A stretch of 64,000 nt of DNA. It comes from Clostridiales bacterium. Lineage in GTDB: Bacteria; Bacillota; Clostridia; Oscillospirales; Oscillospiraceae. Below are positions 51,752 to 60,981 of the stretch, in pieces. The notes beneath the pieces are model-generated. The model saw only the letters and a program-made list of their open reading frames with translations. It did not search any database and had not been told where the DNA came from. Position 1 is the stretch's first letter, and every line of letters starts with the position of its first letter. The translations under genes and the position numbers were made by a program. The stretch is from assembly GCA_022785125.1 (NCBI GenBank), contig JALFRA010000007.1:293162-357161 (forward strand), given 5' to 3'.

Positions 51752-52774
51752 ATGTTCAGTAAAGATATCGGTATCGACCTGGGTACAGCTTCTATCCTGG
51801 TCTATGTAAAGGGCAAGGGCGTGGTCCTGCGGGAGCCCTCCGTGGTGGCCATTGACAAAAATACGGGCAAGCTGCTCAAAGTGGGCACTGAGGCACAGCA
51901 GATGCTGGGCCGTACCCCCGGCAACATCGTGGCCATCCGTCCCCTGCGGGAGGGCGTCATTTCCGACTACGATATGACCGAGCGGATGCTCAAGGAGTTT
52001 ATCCGTAAGGTGACCTCCTTCCGGCTCTTCAAGCCCCGCATCGTCATCTGCGTCCCCTCCGGCATCACCGAGGTGGAGGAGCGTGCCGTCATCGACGCCG
52101 GCATCCAGGCCGGCGCCCGCCGGGTATACCTCATTGAGGAGCCCGTGGCCGCTGCTATCGGCGCCGGTATCGACATCGCCAAGCCCGACGGCCACATGAT
52201 CGTGGACATCGGCGGCGGCACCACCGATATCGCCGTGATCTCCCTGTCCGGCATCGTGGAGTCCACCTCCATCAAGATCGCCGGCGACCAGTTCGACGAG
52301 GCCATTGTCAAGTATATCCGCCGCAAGCACAACGTGCTCATCGGCGAGCGTACTGCCGAGGAGCTGAAGATGCAGATCGGCTGTGTGTTCCCCCGCCCCG
52401 AGGAGCAGACCATCGAGATCAAGGGCCGCTGCCTGATGACCGGCCTGCCCCGTGTCTTCTCCGTGTCCTCCAGCGAGATGATCGAGGCCTTCGAGGAGGT
52501 CTCCACCCGCATTCTGGAGGCCATCCACGGCGTGCTGGAGCGCACTCCTCCCGAGCTGGTGGCCGATATCTCCACCAACGGTATCGTCATGACCGGCGGC
52601 GGCTCCCTGGTCTGGGGCTTCGACAAGCTGATCGAGTCTCACACCGGCATTGAGACCCATGTGGCCGACGACGCCATCTCCTGTGTGGCCTACGGCACCG
52701 GCAAGAGCCTGGACGACGTGGACTCCATGCAGGACGGCACTATCAACCTGTCCCGCCGCAAGCAGATGAACTGA
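51752..52774 (+). CDS. mreB: MreB/Mbl-type rod-shape-determining actin homologue
   Basis: A 340-residue protein with actin-fold motifs. Phosphate 1 is DIGIDLGTASILVYVKGKG, phosphate 2 is VDIGGGTTDIAVISL, and the adenosine motif is MTGGGSLVWGFDKL. It polymerises under the membrane and guides wall synthesis. It stands alone without mreC/mreD, so it may be the Mbl or MreBH paralogue rather than the main mreB. Its own promoter and terminator make it a single-gene unit. Confidence 0.93.
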   Translation: MFSKDIGIDLGTASILVYVKGKGVVLREPSVVAIDKNTGKLLKVGTEAQQMLGRTPGNIVAIRPLREGVISDYDMTERMLKEFIRKVTSFRLFKPRIVICVPSGITEVEERAVIDAGIQAGARRVYLIEEPVAAAIGAGIDIAKPDGHMIVDIGGGTTDIAVISLSGIVESTSIKIAGDQFDEAIVKYIRRKHNVLIGERTAEELKMQIGCVFPRPEEQTIEIKGRCLMTGLPRVFSVSSSEMIEAFEEVSTRILEAIHGVLERTPPELVADISTNGIVMTGGGSLVWGFDKLIESHTGIETHVADDAISCVAYGTGKSLDDVDSMQDGTINLSRRKQMN

Positions 52775-52791
52775 ATCAAAACCTCACATTT

Positions 52792-52822
52792 GGCGTGCCG
52801 CACACTGCGGCACGCCTTTTTT
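52792..52822 (+). terminator. Terminator of mreB
   Basis: GGCGTGCCGCA (52792-52802) pairs perfectly with TGCGGCACGCC (52806-52816) and is followed by TTTTTT. Confidence 0.9.
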
Positions 52823-52827
52823 AAAAA

Positions 52828-52860
52828 AGCGGTGGGCGCTGTATTGCAGCGCCCACCGCT
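52828..52860 (-). terminator. Terminator of coaX
   Basis: AGCGGTGGGCGCTG (52828-52841) pairs perfectly with CAGCGCCCACCGCT (52847-52860), with TTTTTT following in the minus direction. It ends the convergent coaX transcript. Confidence 0.9.
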
Positions 52861-52865
52861 TTTTC

Positions 52866-53648
52866 TTACCGTTTCTTTTCCCGCTCATAGATAATGCGCA
52901 GGCCATCCAGCACCAGCTGGGGGTCCACCACATCGATGAGTTCTGTGTTGTCCGCCACCATCCGGGCCAGTCCGCCGGTGGCGATCACCTTCACGTCCGG
53001 CTCGCCGATCTCCACCTTGGCCTGACGGATCAGGTACTCGATGGCGCCGATATAGCCCATCACCGCTCCCGCCTGGATCTGCCCCACAGCAGTGGTACCC
53101 AGCACGGTGTCCGGCTTTACCAGCTCCACCCGGGGCAGCAGGGCCGTCTTTTGGAACAATCCATCGATGGATACCCGCACCCCGGCGGTAATGCAGCCCC
53201 CCAGATATACCCCGTCCCGGCTCACCGCATCCAGAGTGGTAGCAGTGCCGAAATCCAGCACGATCAGAGGTTTCCCGTATTTGGCCATGGCGGCGATATC
53301 AGCCGCCGCCCGGTCGGGACCCAGCCGCTCCTCGCTGGCGCAGGGCACATAGGGCAGCCGGGGGTCCAGTCCGTCGTCCAGCACCAGAGGAGTCTTGCCC
53401 ACATAGTTTTTCATAGCATTGTTGAGGGTGTGCATCACCTGAGGCACCACAGAACCAATCACCACATCTTCGATCTGGTCCAGCTCCAGGCCGAAGCGCT
53501 GGAAATACTGACACACCAGCAGTCCCAGCTCATCGGAGGTACGATCGCTGTCCGTCATGGTACGGAAGCTGCCCTTCAGCTCCGCCCCCTCATAGATGCC
53601 GAACACCATATTGGTGTTGCCTACGTCCACCGCAAGCAGCATAGCCAT
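52866..53648 (-). CDS. coaX: Type III pantothenate kinase
   Basis: A 260-residue ASKHA-fold kinase for the first step of coenzyme A synthesis. DVGNTN (8-13) binds phosphate, GPDRAADI and VLDFGTATTLDAV are the other signatures, and GGCITAGV is typical. A start at the third residue (53642) has better spacing to AAGG and is equally possible. Confidence 0.94.
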   Translation of the reverse strand: MAMLLAVDVGNTNMVFGIYEGAELKGSFRTMTDSDRTSDELGLLVCQYFQRFGLELDQIEDVVIGSVVPQVMHTLNNAMKNYVGKTPLVLDDGLDPRLPYVPCASEERLGPDRAAADIAAMAKYGKPLIVLDFGTATTLDAVSRDGVYLGGCITAGVRVSIDGLFQKTALLPRVELVKPDTVLGTTAVGQIQAGAVMGYIGAIEYLIRQAKVEIGEPDVKVIATGGLARMVADNTELIDVVDPQLVLDGLRIIYEREKKR

Positions 53649-53660
53649 CCTTCCCTTCTC

Positions 53661-54128
53661 TTATAAATGACTGAGGTAACACACCGCGCCGCCGTCCTCC
53701 AGAACAGCCACGGCGTAGGTGTGAGGTCCAAAGGTACCAACCGAACCGGGATTCACGATCCACATCCCGTTTTCAAATTCGCAGAAGGCCTCATGAGTGT
53801 GGCCGAAGCACAGCAGATGGGCCCCTGCCTCCCGGGCCGCCCGCACTGCCATGCCCATACCCATCTTCACATGGTAGATGTGTCCGTGAGTCATCAGGAT
53901 CTTGCAGCCCTCCAGGGTAAAGATCCGCTCCTCCGGCAGGTCGGGCCGCCGTCCGTCACAGTTGCCAGGGACGTAGGTCACCGGAATGTGGGGGAATTTG
54001 GCCGCCAGGTCCTCGGCGTCCCGGGCCAGATCTCCCAGATGAAGGATTCGGTCAGGGCTCTCCAGCCGCACCACATCCTCCATATTGGCCACATTGCCGT
54101 GGGAATCCGAAAAAATCAGCAGTTTCAT
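53661..54128 (-). CDS. yfcE: YfcE/MJ0936-family phosphodiesterase
   Basis: A 155-residue metallophosphoesterase. The metal ligands are Asp8 and His10 (SDSHGN), HLGD, GNCDG, MTHGH and FGHTH. The small size and the closing NPGSVG segment match YfcE. It acts on bis-p-nitrophenyl phosphate in vitro; the natural substrate is unknown. It lies 13 bp upstream of coaX on the same strand. Confidence 0.9.
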   Translation of the reverse strand: MKLLIFSDSHGNVANMEDVVRLESPDRILHLGDLARDAEDLAAKFPHIPVTYVPGNCDGRRPDLPEERIFTLEGCKILMTHGHIYHVKMGMGMAVRAAREAGAHLLCFGHTHEAFCEFENGMWIVNPGSVGTFGPHTYAVAVLEDGGAVCYLSHL

Positions 54129-54200
54129 ACAATCACCTTCTCAAGGGCGGCACATATAATGAACTGGACGCCACTATATATTAGGGATGGAGTTGATGAT

Positions 54201-54461
54201 ATGGGTCAGAACAAAATCGATCCCACCGCCGCCCTGGAGCACAACCGGGCCCTGCTGGAGCAGGTGATCCACTCCCCGGACGCCCAGCGGCTGATGGAAT
54301 TGCTCAATCAGAACGCCGGCGGCAAGCTGAAAACCGCCGCGGCCTCCGCCGCTCTGGGGGATGCCAAAGACCTGGTGGCCATGGTGCGCCAGGTGATGCA
54401 GAACCCGGAGGGCGCCAAACTGGTGGAACGGCTCAATCAAACCGCTCCCAAACAGGACTGA
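54201..54461 (+). CDS. Small helical hypothetical protein
   Basis: An 86-residue Gln/Ala/Leu-rich protein starting MGQNKIDPTAALEHNRALLE, with GGAG 8 nt upstream of the ATG. It is predicted helical and cytoplasmic with no known family that I recognise. It is the first of three small same-strand genes. The next begins 24 bp later and also has a helical NPQAMEQIM segment like the MQNPEGAKL of this one. Cotranscription is likely. Confidence 0.65.
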   Translation: MGQNKIDPTAALEHNRALLEQVIHSPDAQRLMELLNQNAGGKLKTAAASAALGDAKDLVAMVRQVMQNPEGAKLVERLNQTAPKQD

Positions 54462-54485
54462 TTTTACGCCAAGGAGGGATGGCCC

Positions 54486-54905
54486 GTGGCCCAGTTGGAA
54501 GAACAACTCAACCAGATCCTGGGCAATCCCCAGGCCATGGAACAGATTATGTCCCTGGCCCAGTCCCTCTCGGGTAAGCAGGAGGATCAGGCATCCGAAC
54601 AGCCCGCGGCAGAACCGGAGTCTGAAACGGCCGCCCAGCCGCCAACAGAGAGCGACGCCCCCTCCCCCCTGTCCGCCCTGGACGGGCTAGACCCCAGACT
54701 GCTCCAGATGGGGATGGGGCTTTTGTCGGAGTATTCCGCCCAGGACGACAAAAAGACCGCCCTGCTGGCCGCCCTCAAGCCCTTTCTCAAACCGGAGCGG
54801 CAGGAAAAAATGGATCAGGCCGTCCGCATCGCCCGGCTCACCCGGGTGATCCGGACGGCGCTGCGGATGTTCCGTGACCGCGGAGAGGAGGAGGACGATG
54901 TATAA
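54486..54905 (+). CDS. Hypothetical acidic-linker protein
   Basis: A 139-residue protein with a GTG start at 54486 behind AAGGAGG. An N-terminal helix (LEEQLNQILGNPQAMEQIMS) and an acidic Pro/Glu/Ala linker (about 35-65) precede a basic helical C-terminus (LKPFLKPERQEKMDQAVRIA). No family is recognised. The overlap with the next gene by 8 bp indicates coupled translation. Confidence 0.65.
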   Translation: MAQLEEQLNQILGNPQAMEQIMSLAQSLSGKQEDQASEQPAAEPESETAAQPPTESDAPSPLSALDGLDPRLLQMGMGLLSEYSAQDDKKTALLAALKPFLKPERQEKMDQAVRIARLTRVIRTALRMFRDRGEEEDDV

Positions 54906-55173
54906 CCGCTACATCCCCAACGGCACCTCCTACACCAGGATACCCCAGGAGGACGCCCCCTCTCCCCCACCCCGGGAAGAGAAGCGCCCCCCAAAGGCGG
55001 GGGGCAAAAAGAAGAGCGGCGCACTGAGTGAGCTGCTGAAAAGTCTGAAGCTGGACAGTCTGGACACCGGGGACGTGCTGCTGCTGCTCATCCTGCTCTT
55101 TCTCTTTCTGGAAGGCGACGATACGGAGCTGGTCATCACGCTGGCCCTGGTGCTGCTGTTGGGGCTGAATTAA
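54898..55173 (+). CDS. Small membrane protein with C-terminal hydrophobic helices
   Basis: A 91-residue protein starting MYNRYIPNGTSYTRIPQED. A Pro/Lys-rich hydrophilic half precedes a C-terminus made of two short hydrophobic runs (VLLLLILLFLFL and VITLALVLLLGL) separated by EGDDTEL. It looks tail-anchored. It ends 4 bp inside the convergent gene at 55170. Function is unknown; together with its two upstream neighbours it may form a small membrane complex. Confidence 0.65.
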   Translation: MYNRYIPNGTSYTRIPQEDAPSPPPREEKRPPKAGGKKKSGALSELLKSLKLDSLDTGDVLLLLILLFLFLEGDDTELVITLALVLLLGLN

Positions 55174-55925
55174 CTGGGGTCGTGGAGCACCGTACCGTCG
55201 GGCAGCGCGAAGGATGCGTTTTCCGGTACAGGCCGGTCCACGGAAAAGGCGCTCATCCGGTAGATCAGCTGGCCTTCCAGTCTGGTCTCGGCACAGGAGA
55301 GCAGGCCGCTGTCCGTGGAGATCCAGTACCGCTCCGCATAGCCCTGGCTGTCGGGCACCGTCTCCACAAAGATACAGGAGACCCCCTCCTTATCCTCATA
55401 GCCGGCGTCGGCAATCTCCGACTGCTTCAGCTGGAGCACGTCCTCGTAGGTGGGAATGCGCTGGCCCTCCAGATCGGCGGAATTCTCGTCCGCCGATCCG
55501 GTGAGCACCCGGCTGTTCCCCTCATACCACAGCCAGAACTGTCCATCCCCCACGATGGAGTGGCGGACGGCGCCGCCGGGCAGCGTGGCGGTGGTATGGG
55601 TCCAGCCGCCGTCCACCCATACCGTGGCACGGGTGACGCCGCTCTGGCCTTCCCCCCAGAAATCCTCAATGGTCACGGTTCGGCCATAGCTCTCCGGCCG
55701 GGTCAGGGTGTGCTCCACCACATACTGAACGGTCTCAGTGGTGATCTCCACCCGTACATACTCATCCTCCCCCACCGGCGCCTGGGACTGGCTGGCCGCC
55801 GGGGCGGGCAGCTGGATCTTGGCGGTATCGGGCGCAAAAAGGCCGAGCCCAAAGCTGGAGAGCATGGCAACGGTAATGACGATGCCGATGAGCACCACCA
55901 GGATATTCCGATTGCGCCGTTCCAT
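55170..55925 (-). CDS. Exported hypothetical protein with LolA/RseB-like features
   Basis: A 251-residue protein with an N-terminal membrane anchor (about 8-30). The extracytoplasmic domain is rich in beta strands (TVTIEDFWGEGQSGVTRATV, RYWISTDSGLLSCAETR, IYRMSAFSV). The pattern suggests a LolA/RseB or GerS-like lipoprotein-carrier fold, but without a lipobox cysteine. Function is not assigned. It follows wecB on the same strand with a 52-bp gap. Confidence 0.65.
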   Translation of the reverse strand: MERRNRNILVVLIGIVITVAMLSSFGLGLFAPDTAKIQLPAPAASQSQAPVGEDEYVRVEITTETVQYVVEHTLTRPESYGRTVTIEDFWGEGQSGVTRATVWVDGGWTHTTATLPGGAVRHSIVGDGQFWLWYEGNSRVLTGSADENSADLEGQRIPTYEDVLQLKQSEIADAGYEDKEGVSCIFVETVPDSQGYAERYWISTDSGLLSCAETRLEGQLIYRMSAFSVDRPVPENASFALPDGTVLHDPS

Positions 55926-55977
55926 GCCGCTCCCTCCTCAGGCTCGACCAAGGGATCTGATCTATCAACAAACTCGT

Positions 55978-57126
55978 TTAAACGCCGAACTCCTCCGGCT
56001 TGTCCGCCCGCAGGCCAAACTGCCACTCAATGGCGTCGACGATGCGGCGGCAGGCAAAGCCGTCGCCGTAGGGGTTGACCGCATGGGCCATTTCATGGTA
56101 GGCCTTCTCGTCAGTCAGCAGCTCAGAGGCCATACGGAAGATGGTCTCCTCCTCGGTACCGGCGATCTTGACGGTGCCGGCTTCCACGGCTTCGGGCCGC
56201 TCGGTCTCCCGCCGCAGGACAAGCACAGGCCGTCCCAGGGCCGGGGCCTCCTCCTGCAATCCGCCGGAGTCGGTCATCACCAGATAGGACCGGGCCATCA
56301 GGTTGTGCATCTCCTCCACATCCAGAGGATCGATGAGATGGATGCGCTGGTGGCCGGACAGGTGCTTGGCCGCCGCCTCCCGCACCACGGGAGACAGGTG
56401 GACCGGATACACCAGCTCCACATCCTCAAAGGTCTCGGCCACCCGGCGGAGGGCGGTCATGATATTGGCCATGGGCTGACCGTAGTTCTCCCGCCGGTGG
56501 CAGGTGACCAAAATGACTTTTTTATGTTCGTAGTCCAGTTGATTAAGCAAATCAGTCGCAAAGTGATAATCCTTTACAACTGTTGTTTTGAGGGCATCAA
56601 TGACGGTATTGCCGGTGATAAACACCCCGTCGGTGATGTCCTCCCGGGCCAGATTGGCCACGTTGCTCCTGGTGGGACAGAAATGCAGGTCGGCAATGTC
56701 GCCCACCAGCTTCCGGTTCATCTCCTCCGGGAAGGGGGAGTACTTGTCCCACGTCCGCAGGCCTGCCTCCACATGGCCCACCTTGACCTGGTGGTAGAAG
56801 GCGGCCAGAGCACCGGCAAAGGTGGTGGAGGTATCGCCGTGGACCAGTACCAGATCGGGCTTGGCCTGATCCAGCACCTCCTCCATGCCCAGCAGGCACT
56901 TGGTGGTGATGGTGGACAGGGTCTGCCGGGGCTCCATAATGTTCAGGTCATAGTCCGGCTTCAGATGGAAGATATCCAGCACGGAGTCCAGCATCTGGCG
57001 GTGCTGGGCGGTGACACAGCAGATGGAGGTGATGCCCGGACGGCTTTGAAGCTCCTGCACCAGGGGGGCCATTTTAATGGCCTCCGGCCGGGTGCCGAAG
57101 ATGGTCATAACACGGATCTCTTTCAT
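55978..57126 (-). CDS. wecB: UDP-N-acetylglucosamine 2-epimerase (non-hydrolysing)
   Basis: A 382-residue enzyme that makes UDP-ManNAc for teichoic acid linkage or surface polysaccharide. FGTRPEAIKMAPLV, VHGDTSTTFAGALAAFY and TDSGGLQEEAPALGRPVL are diagnostic. The start follows GGAGGAG and overlaps the tagO stop by 4 bp. Confidence 0.94.
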   Translation of the reverse strand: MKEIRVMTIFGTRPEAIKMAPLVQELQSRPGITSICCVTAQHRQMLDSVLDIFHLKPDYDLNIMEPRQTLSTITTKCLLGMEEVLDQAKPDLVLVHGDTSTTFAGALAAFYHQVKVGHVEAGLRTWDKYSPFPEEMNRKLVGDIADLHFCPTRSNVANLAREDITDGVFITGNTVIDALKTTVVKDYHFATDLLNQLDYEHKKVILVTCHRRENYGQPMANIMTALRRVAETFEDVELVYPVHLSPVVREAAAKHLSGHQRIHLIDPLDVEEMHNLMARSYLVMTDSGGLQEEAPALGRPVLVLRRETERPEAVEAGTVKIAGTEEETIFRMASELLTDEKAYHEMAHAVNPYGDGFACRRIVDAIEWQFGLRADKPEEFGV

Positions 57127-58238
57127 TTCTGCTCCTCCTCCGCACGGTCTGACGGCTGCTCCTCAGGCTCTTTGTCCTTCTCCATCTCTTTCCGGTTATT
57201 GCTCAGGAAGATATGCCCGGCAATGGCGCCGGCAAAGCACAGGGCCATCATCAGCAGCATGGCCTTCACCGGGCCGCTGGTGGTGAGTACCACAGCGGAC
57301 AGGCCCAGAATACCACTGATGATATAGAGCACCGCCACCGCCTGCTTCTGATTGAAACCCATGTCGATGAGCCGGTGATGCACATGGCTGCGATCGGCGT
57401 GCATAGGGCTCTGACCGTGAGCAATGCGGCGGATGAAAGCGAAGCAGGTGTCGAAGATGGGCAGGCCCAGCATGAGGAAGGGTACGGCAAAGGAGATGAT
57501 GGTATAAAACTTGAACAAGCCGTTGACCGATACCACCGCCAGGATATAGCCCAGGAAGGTGGAGCCGGTGTCCCCCATGAAGATCTTGGCGGGGTTCATG
57601 TTGTAGGGCAAAAAGCCGATGCACCCGCCGGCCAGAGCGGCCATAAGCAGGGCCACGTCCCCCTCGCTGACCACCAGGGCGATGACCAGCAGCGTCATGG
57701 AGCTGATGGTGGACACACCGCAGGCCAGGCCGTCCAGGCCGTCGATCAGGTTGACGGCGTTGGTGATGGCCACGATCCACAGCACGGTCACCGGGATGGA
57801 CAGCCATCCCAGATCCCAGTACAGATCGGAGGAAAAGACGTTGGGATTGGACAGGGTCTCAATGACGTTGCCGGAGAGCACCGCCACCAGGGCGGCTCCG
57901 ATCTGAATCAAAAACTTCAGCTTGGCGCCCAGAGCATAGATATCGTCAAAGATACCCAGCACCACAATAATGGTGGCGCCCAGCAGCATCCCCCGCATCT
58001 GGGCGTTCAGGTCCAGAAAAATCAGCACGCTGAGCAGAAAGCCCAGAAAAATGGCAAGACCGCCCATCCGGGGAATGGGGTGCTTGTGCATCCGGCGGTT
58101 GTCCTTGGGCACATCCACCGCACCCACCTTAAACGCAAGGCTCTTGACCACCGGCGTGGCGATCAGCGCCACCAGAAAGGCCACCACCAGAGCGGCCGCC
58201 ACCATCCCCAGCAGGGGAAGCTCGGAATTGATTGGCAT
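57123..58238 (-). CDS. tagO: Undecaprenyl-phosphate GlcNAc-1-phosphate transferase (TagO/WecA)
   Basis: A 371-residue polytopic membrane enzyme with about ten hydrophobic helices. The motifs are GIFDDIYAL, NAVNLIDGLDGLACG and HVHHRLIDMG. It starts wall teichoic acid or polysaccharide synthesis by loading GlcNAc-1-P on the lipid carrier. Its partner wecB follows immediately. The C-terminal tail is charged (EMEKDKEPEEQPSD). Confidence 0.93.
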   Translation of the reverse strand: MPINSELPLLGMVAAALVVAFLVALIATPVVKSLAFKVGAVDVPKDNRRMHKHPIPRMGGLAIFLGFLLSVLIFLDLNAQMRGMLLGATIIVVLGIFDDIYALGAKLKFLIQIGAALVAVLSGNVIETLSNPNVFSSDLYWDLGWLSIPVTVLWIVAITNAVNLIDGLDGLACGVSTISSMTLLVIALVVSEGDVALLMAALAGGCIGFLPYNMNPAKIFMGDTGSTFLGYILAVVSVNGLFKFYTIISFAVPFLMLGLPIFDTCFAFIRRIAHGQSPMHADRSHVHHRLIDMGFNQKQAVAVLYIISGILGLSAVVLTTSGPVKAMLLMMALCFAGAIAGHIFLSNNRKEMEKDKEPEEQPSDRAEEEQK

Positions 58239-58260
58239 AGGAAAGATGCTCCTTTATCTC

Positions 58261-59262
58261 TCAGCGGGGAATGAAGCCCACTTTTTTATGGACCTTACGC
58301 AGGGTCCGCTGGGCCACCGAGGCGGCCTTCTCCGCGCCGGCGCGGTACAGGCCTTCCAGATAGGCCTTGTCGCCCAGCAGGCGGGCGGTCTCCTCCCGGA
58401 TGGGCCGGAGCAGCTCCACCACAGCCTCGCCCACGGCGGGCTTGAAGGCGCCGTAGCCCTTGCCCTCGAACTCCACCTCGATCTGCTCGTAGGTCTTGCC
58501 GGTGACGGCGGCATAGATGTCCATCAGGGTGGCCACGCCGGGCTTATTGGCCCGGTCGTAGCGGATACAGTTCTCGGTGTCGCTGTCGGTGATGGCCCGC
58601 TTAAACTTGCGCATGATCTCATCAGGATTATCCATCAGGAACACACAGCCCTCGGGGATGGACTTGCTCATCTTGCTGTCAGGCTGGTTCAGGCTCATCA
58701 CACGGGCGCCCACCTTGGGGATATAGGGCTCAGGCATGGTAAATACGTCGCCGTAGACGCCGTTGAAGCGCTGGACAATGTTGCGGGTGAGCTCCACGTG
58801 CTGCTTCTGGTCCTCCCCCACCGGCACCAGGTCAGCCTGGTAAAGCACGATATCCGCTGCCATCAGGGAGGGATAGGTAAACAGACCGGCATTGACGTTG
58901 TCGGCATGACGGGCGGACTTATCCTTAAACTGGGTCATGCGGGACAACTCGCCGAACATGGTATAGCAGTTGAGCACCCAGGCCAGCTCCGCATGGGCGG
59001 GCACATGGGACTGAATGAATAGAATGGACTTCTCCGGATCGATGCCGCAGGCCAGCAGCTGAGCAAAGAGCTCAATGGTCTGGCGGCGCAGCGTCGCCGG
59101 GTCCTGGCGGACGGTGATGGCGTGCTCATCCACCACGCAGTAGACGCAGTTATATTCGTCCTGCAAGGCTACCCAGTTGCGCAGGGCCCCCAGATAGTTG
59201 CCCAGATGGAGGGCTCCGCTGGGCTGGATGCCGCTGAAGATGACTTTCTTATTCATTTCCAT
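58261..59262 (-). CDS. trpS: Tryptophanyl-tRNA synthetase
   Basis: A 333-residue class I synthetase. The HIGH-type segment is PSGALHLGNYLGAL (16-29) and the KMSKS loop is DSKMSKSIPEG near 196. It has the standard bacterial length. It has its own promoter, and I saw no T-box structure in the short leader. Confidence 0.96.
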   Translation of the reverse strand: MEMNKKVIFSGIQPSGALHLGNYLGALRNWVALQDEYNCVYCVVDEHAITVRQDPATLRRQTIELFAQLLACGIDPEKSILFIQSHVPAHAELAWVLNCYTMFGELSRMTQFKDKSARHADNVNAGLFTYPSLMAADIVLYQADLVPVGEDQKQHVELTRNIVQRFNGVYGDVFTMPEPYIPKVGARVMSLNQPDSKMSKSIPEGCVFLMDNPDEIMRKFKRAITDSDTENCIRYDRANKPGVATLMDIYAAVTGKTYEQIEVEFEGKGYGAFKPAVGEAVVELLRPIREETARLLGDKAYLEGLYRAGAEKAASVAQRTLRKVHKKVGFIPR

Positions 59263-59307
59263 AACAGGTTCACACCCTTGTCAAGAGATTTCTGCATAGT
59301 TGACGAT

Positions 59308-59336
59308 ATAATACCACATTTCCCGGCGGTTGACAA
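59308..59336 (-). promoter_or_regulatory. Promoter of trpS
   Basis: TTGTCA (59331-59336) and TATTAT (59308-59313) on the minus strand with a 17-bp spacer, 46 bp before the start codon. Confidence 0.75.
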
Positions 59337-59355
59337 GAATAACAGGGCCGCACTA

Positions 59356-59385
59356 TTGACAATTCTAGGGCTGAAACGGTAGAAT
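59356..59385 (+). promoter_or_regulatory. Promoter of gltX
   Basis: TTGACA (59356-59361) and TAGAAT (59380-59385), spacer 18 bp. It is divergent from and close to the trpS promoter. Confidence 0.7.
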
Positions 59386-59441
59386 AAAGGTTACGATTTG
59401 ACGCCCGCAACCCGGGTATTTTGTTCAACGGAGGGATCTGT

Positions 59442-60926
59442 ATGGATCTGAACTGGTTTGAGGAACTGGAGGGCCGCATCCCCCACGACGGCGTGCGCAC
59501 CCGTTTCGCCCCTTCTCCCACGGGCTATATGCACGTCGGCAACCTGCGTACCGCCCTGTACACCTGGCTCATCGCCCGCCACAACGGCGGTAAATTCATT
59601 CTCCGCATTGAGGACACCGACCAGGGCCGTCTGGTAGAGGGCGCCACCGAGGTCATCTACAACACCCTGCGCAAGTGCGGCCTGACCTGGGACGAGGGTC
59701 CCGATCTGGGCGGCCCTGTGGGTCCTTACATCCAGACCCAGCGCCGTGACCTGTACGGCAAGTTTGCCGAGCTGCTGGTGGAGAAGGGCCACGCCTACTA
59801 CTGCTTCTGTGAAAAGACCGAGTCCGAGGAGGACTCCGGCGAGTTTGACCGGGCCGCCGATCCCTGCCGGGATCTGGACCCGGAGGTTGCCAAGGCCCGG
59901 GTGGCCGCCGGCGAGCCCTACGTCATCCGCCAGCGCATCCCCGCTGATGGCACCACCACCTTCTCCGACGCCGTGTTCGGCGACATTACCGTGGAGAACA
60001 AGACCCTGGACGACCAGGTGCTCATGAAGCGGGACGGTCTGCCCACCTATAACTTCGCCAACGTCATTGACGACCACCTCATGGGCATCACCCACGTGGT
60101 GCGCGGCTCCGAGTACCTGTCCTCCGCCCCCAAGTACAACCTGCTGTACGAGGGCTTCGGCTGGGAGGTGCCTACCTATATCCACTGCTCCCCCGTTATG
60201 CGGGACCAGCACAACAAGATGAGCAAGCGCAAGGGCGACCCCTCCTACGAGGACCTCATCGCCATGGGCTACCTGTCCGAGGCGGTGGTGAACTACGTTA
60301 CCCTGCTGGGCTGGTCCCCCAAGGGCGAGTACGCTGAGCGGGAGTTCTTTACGCTGGCTGAACTGGCTGATGTCTTTGACATCGGCGGCATCTCCAAGTC
60401 CCCCGCCATCTTCGACATCGAGAAGCTGAAATATTTTAACGCCAACTACCTCCGTGCCCTCTCCCCCGAGGCCTTCTACGAGGGCGCCGAGCCTTACCTG
60501 AAGGAAGCCGTCAAGACCGAGGGCATTGACCGGAAGCTCATCGCCCCCCTGGTGCAGCCCCGGTGCGACACCTGGCTGGATATCGCTCCCCAGGTGGACT
60601 TCTTCGACGCCCTGCCCGAGTACTCCAACGAGCTATACTGCCACAAGAAGATGAAGACCAACGAGGAAAACTCCCTGGAGGCCCTGGAGCAGGTGCTGCC
60701 CGTGCTGGAGGATCTGCCTGAGTGGACCTACGATTCCATCCACGACGCCCTCATCGGCCTGGCTCAGAAGCTGGAGCTGAAGAACGGCCGCATCATGTGG
60801 CCGGTGCGTACCGCCCTGTCCGGCAAGGCGGTCACCCCCGGCGGCGCGGTGGAACTGTGCCACATTCTGGGCCGTGAGGAGACCCTCCGCCGCATCAAGC
60901 TGGGTATGGCTCAGCTGGCAAAATAA
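59442..60926 (+). CDS. gltX: Glutamyl-tRNA synthetase
   Basis: A 494-residue class I synthetase. RFAPSPTGYMHVGNLRTAL holds the HIGH motif and NKMSKRKGD the KMSKS motif. The start MDLNWFEELEG at 59442 follows GGAGGG; an upstream start at 59421 lacks a site. Strong preference for GC-rich codons marks it as highly expressed. Confidence 0.96.
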   Translation: MDLNWFEELEGRIPHDGVRTRFAPSPTGYMHVGNLRTALYTWLIARHNGGKFILRIEDTDQGRLVEGATEVIYNTLRKCGLTWDEGPDLGGPVGPYIQTQRRDLYGKFAELLVEKGHAYYCFCEKTESEEDSGEFDRAADPCRDLDPEVAKARVAAGEPYVIRQRIPADGTTTFSDAVFGDITVENKTLDDQVLMKRDGLPTYNFANVIDDHLMGITHVVRGSEYLSSAPKYNLLYEGFGWEVPTYIHCSPVMRDQHNKMSKRKGDPSYEDLIAMGYLSEAVVNYVTLLGWSPKGEYAEREFFTLAELADVFDIGGISKSPAIFDIEKLKYFNANYLRALSPEAFYEGAEPYLKEAVKTEGIDRKLIAPLVQPRCDTWLDIAPQVDFFDALPEYSNELYCHKKMKTNEENSLEALEQVLPVLEDLPEWTYDSIHDALIGLAQKLELKNGRIMWPVRTALSGKAVTPGGAVELCHILGREETLRRIKLGMAQLAK

Positions 60927-60940
60927 GTGTCACATAGTAT

Positions 60941-60981
60941 GCCCCCTTTTACCCATACTAGCGGTAAAAGGGGGCGTTTTT
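60941..60981 (+). terminator. Terminator of gltX overlapping the ypeB ribosome-binding site
   Basis: GCCCCCTTTTACC (60941-60953) pairs perfectly with GGTAAAAGGGGGC (60963-60975) and is followed by GTTTTT. The right arm contains the AGGGGG that would serve as ribosome-binding site for ypeB, whose ATG is at 60982. Confidence 0.85.

Noticed and set aside
59263..59441. T-box leader for trpS
   Set aside because: The promoter lies 46 bp before the start, leaving no room for a T-box.
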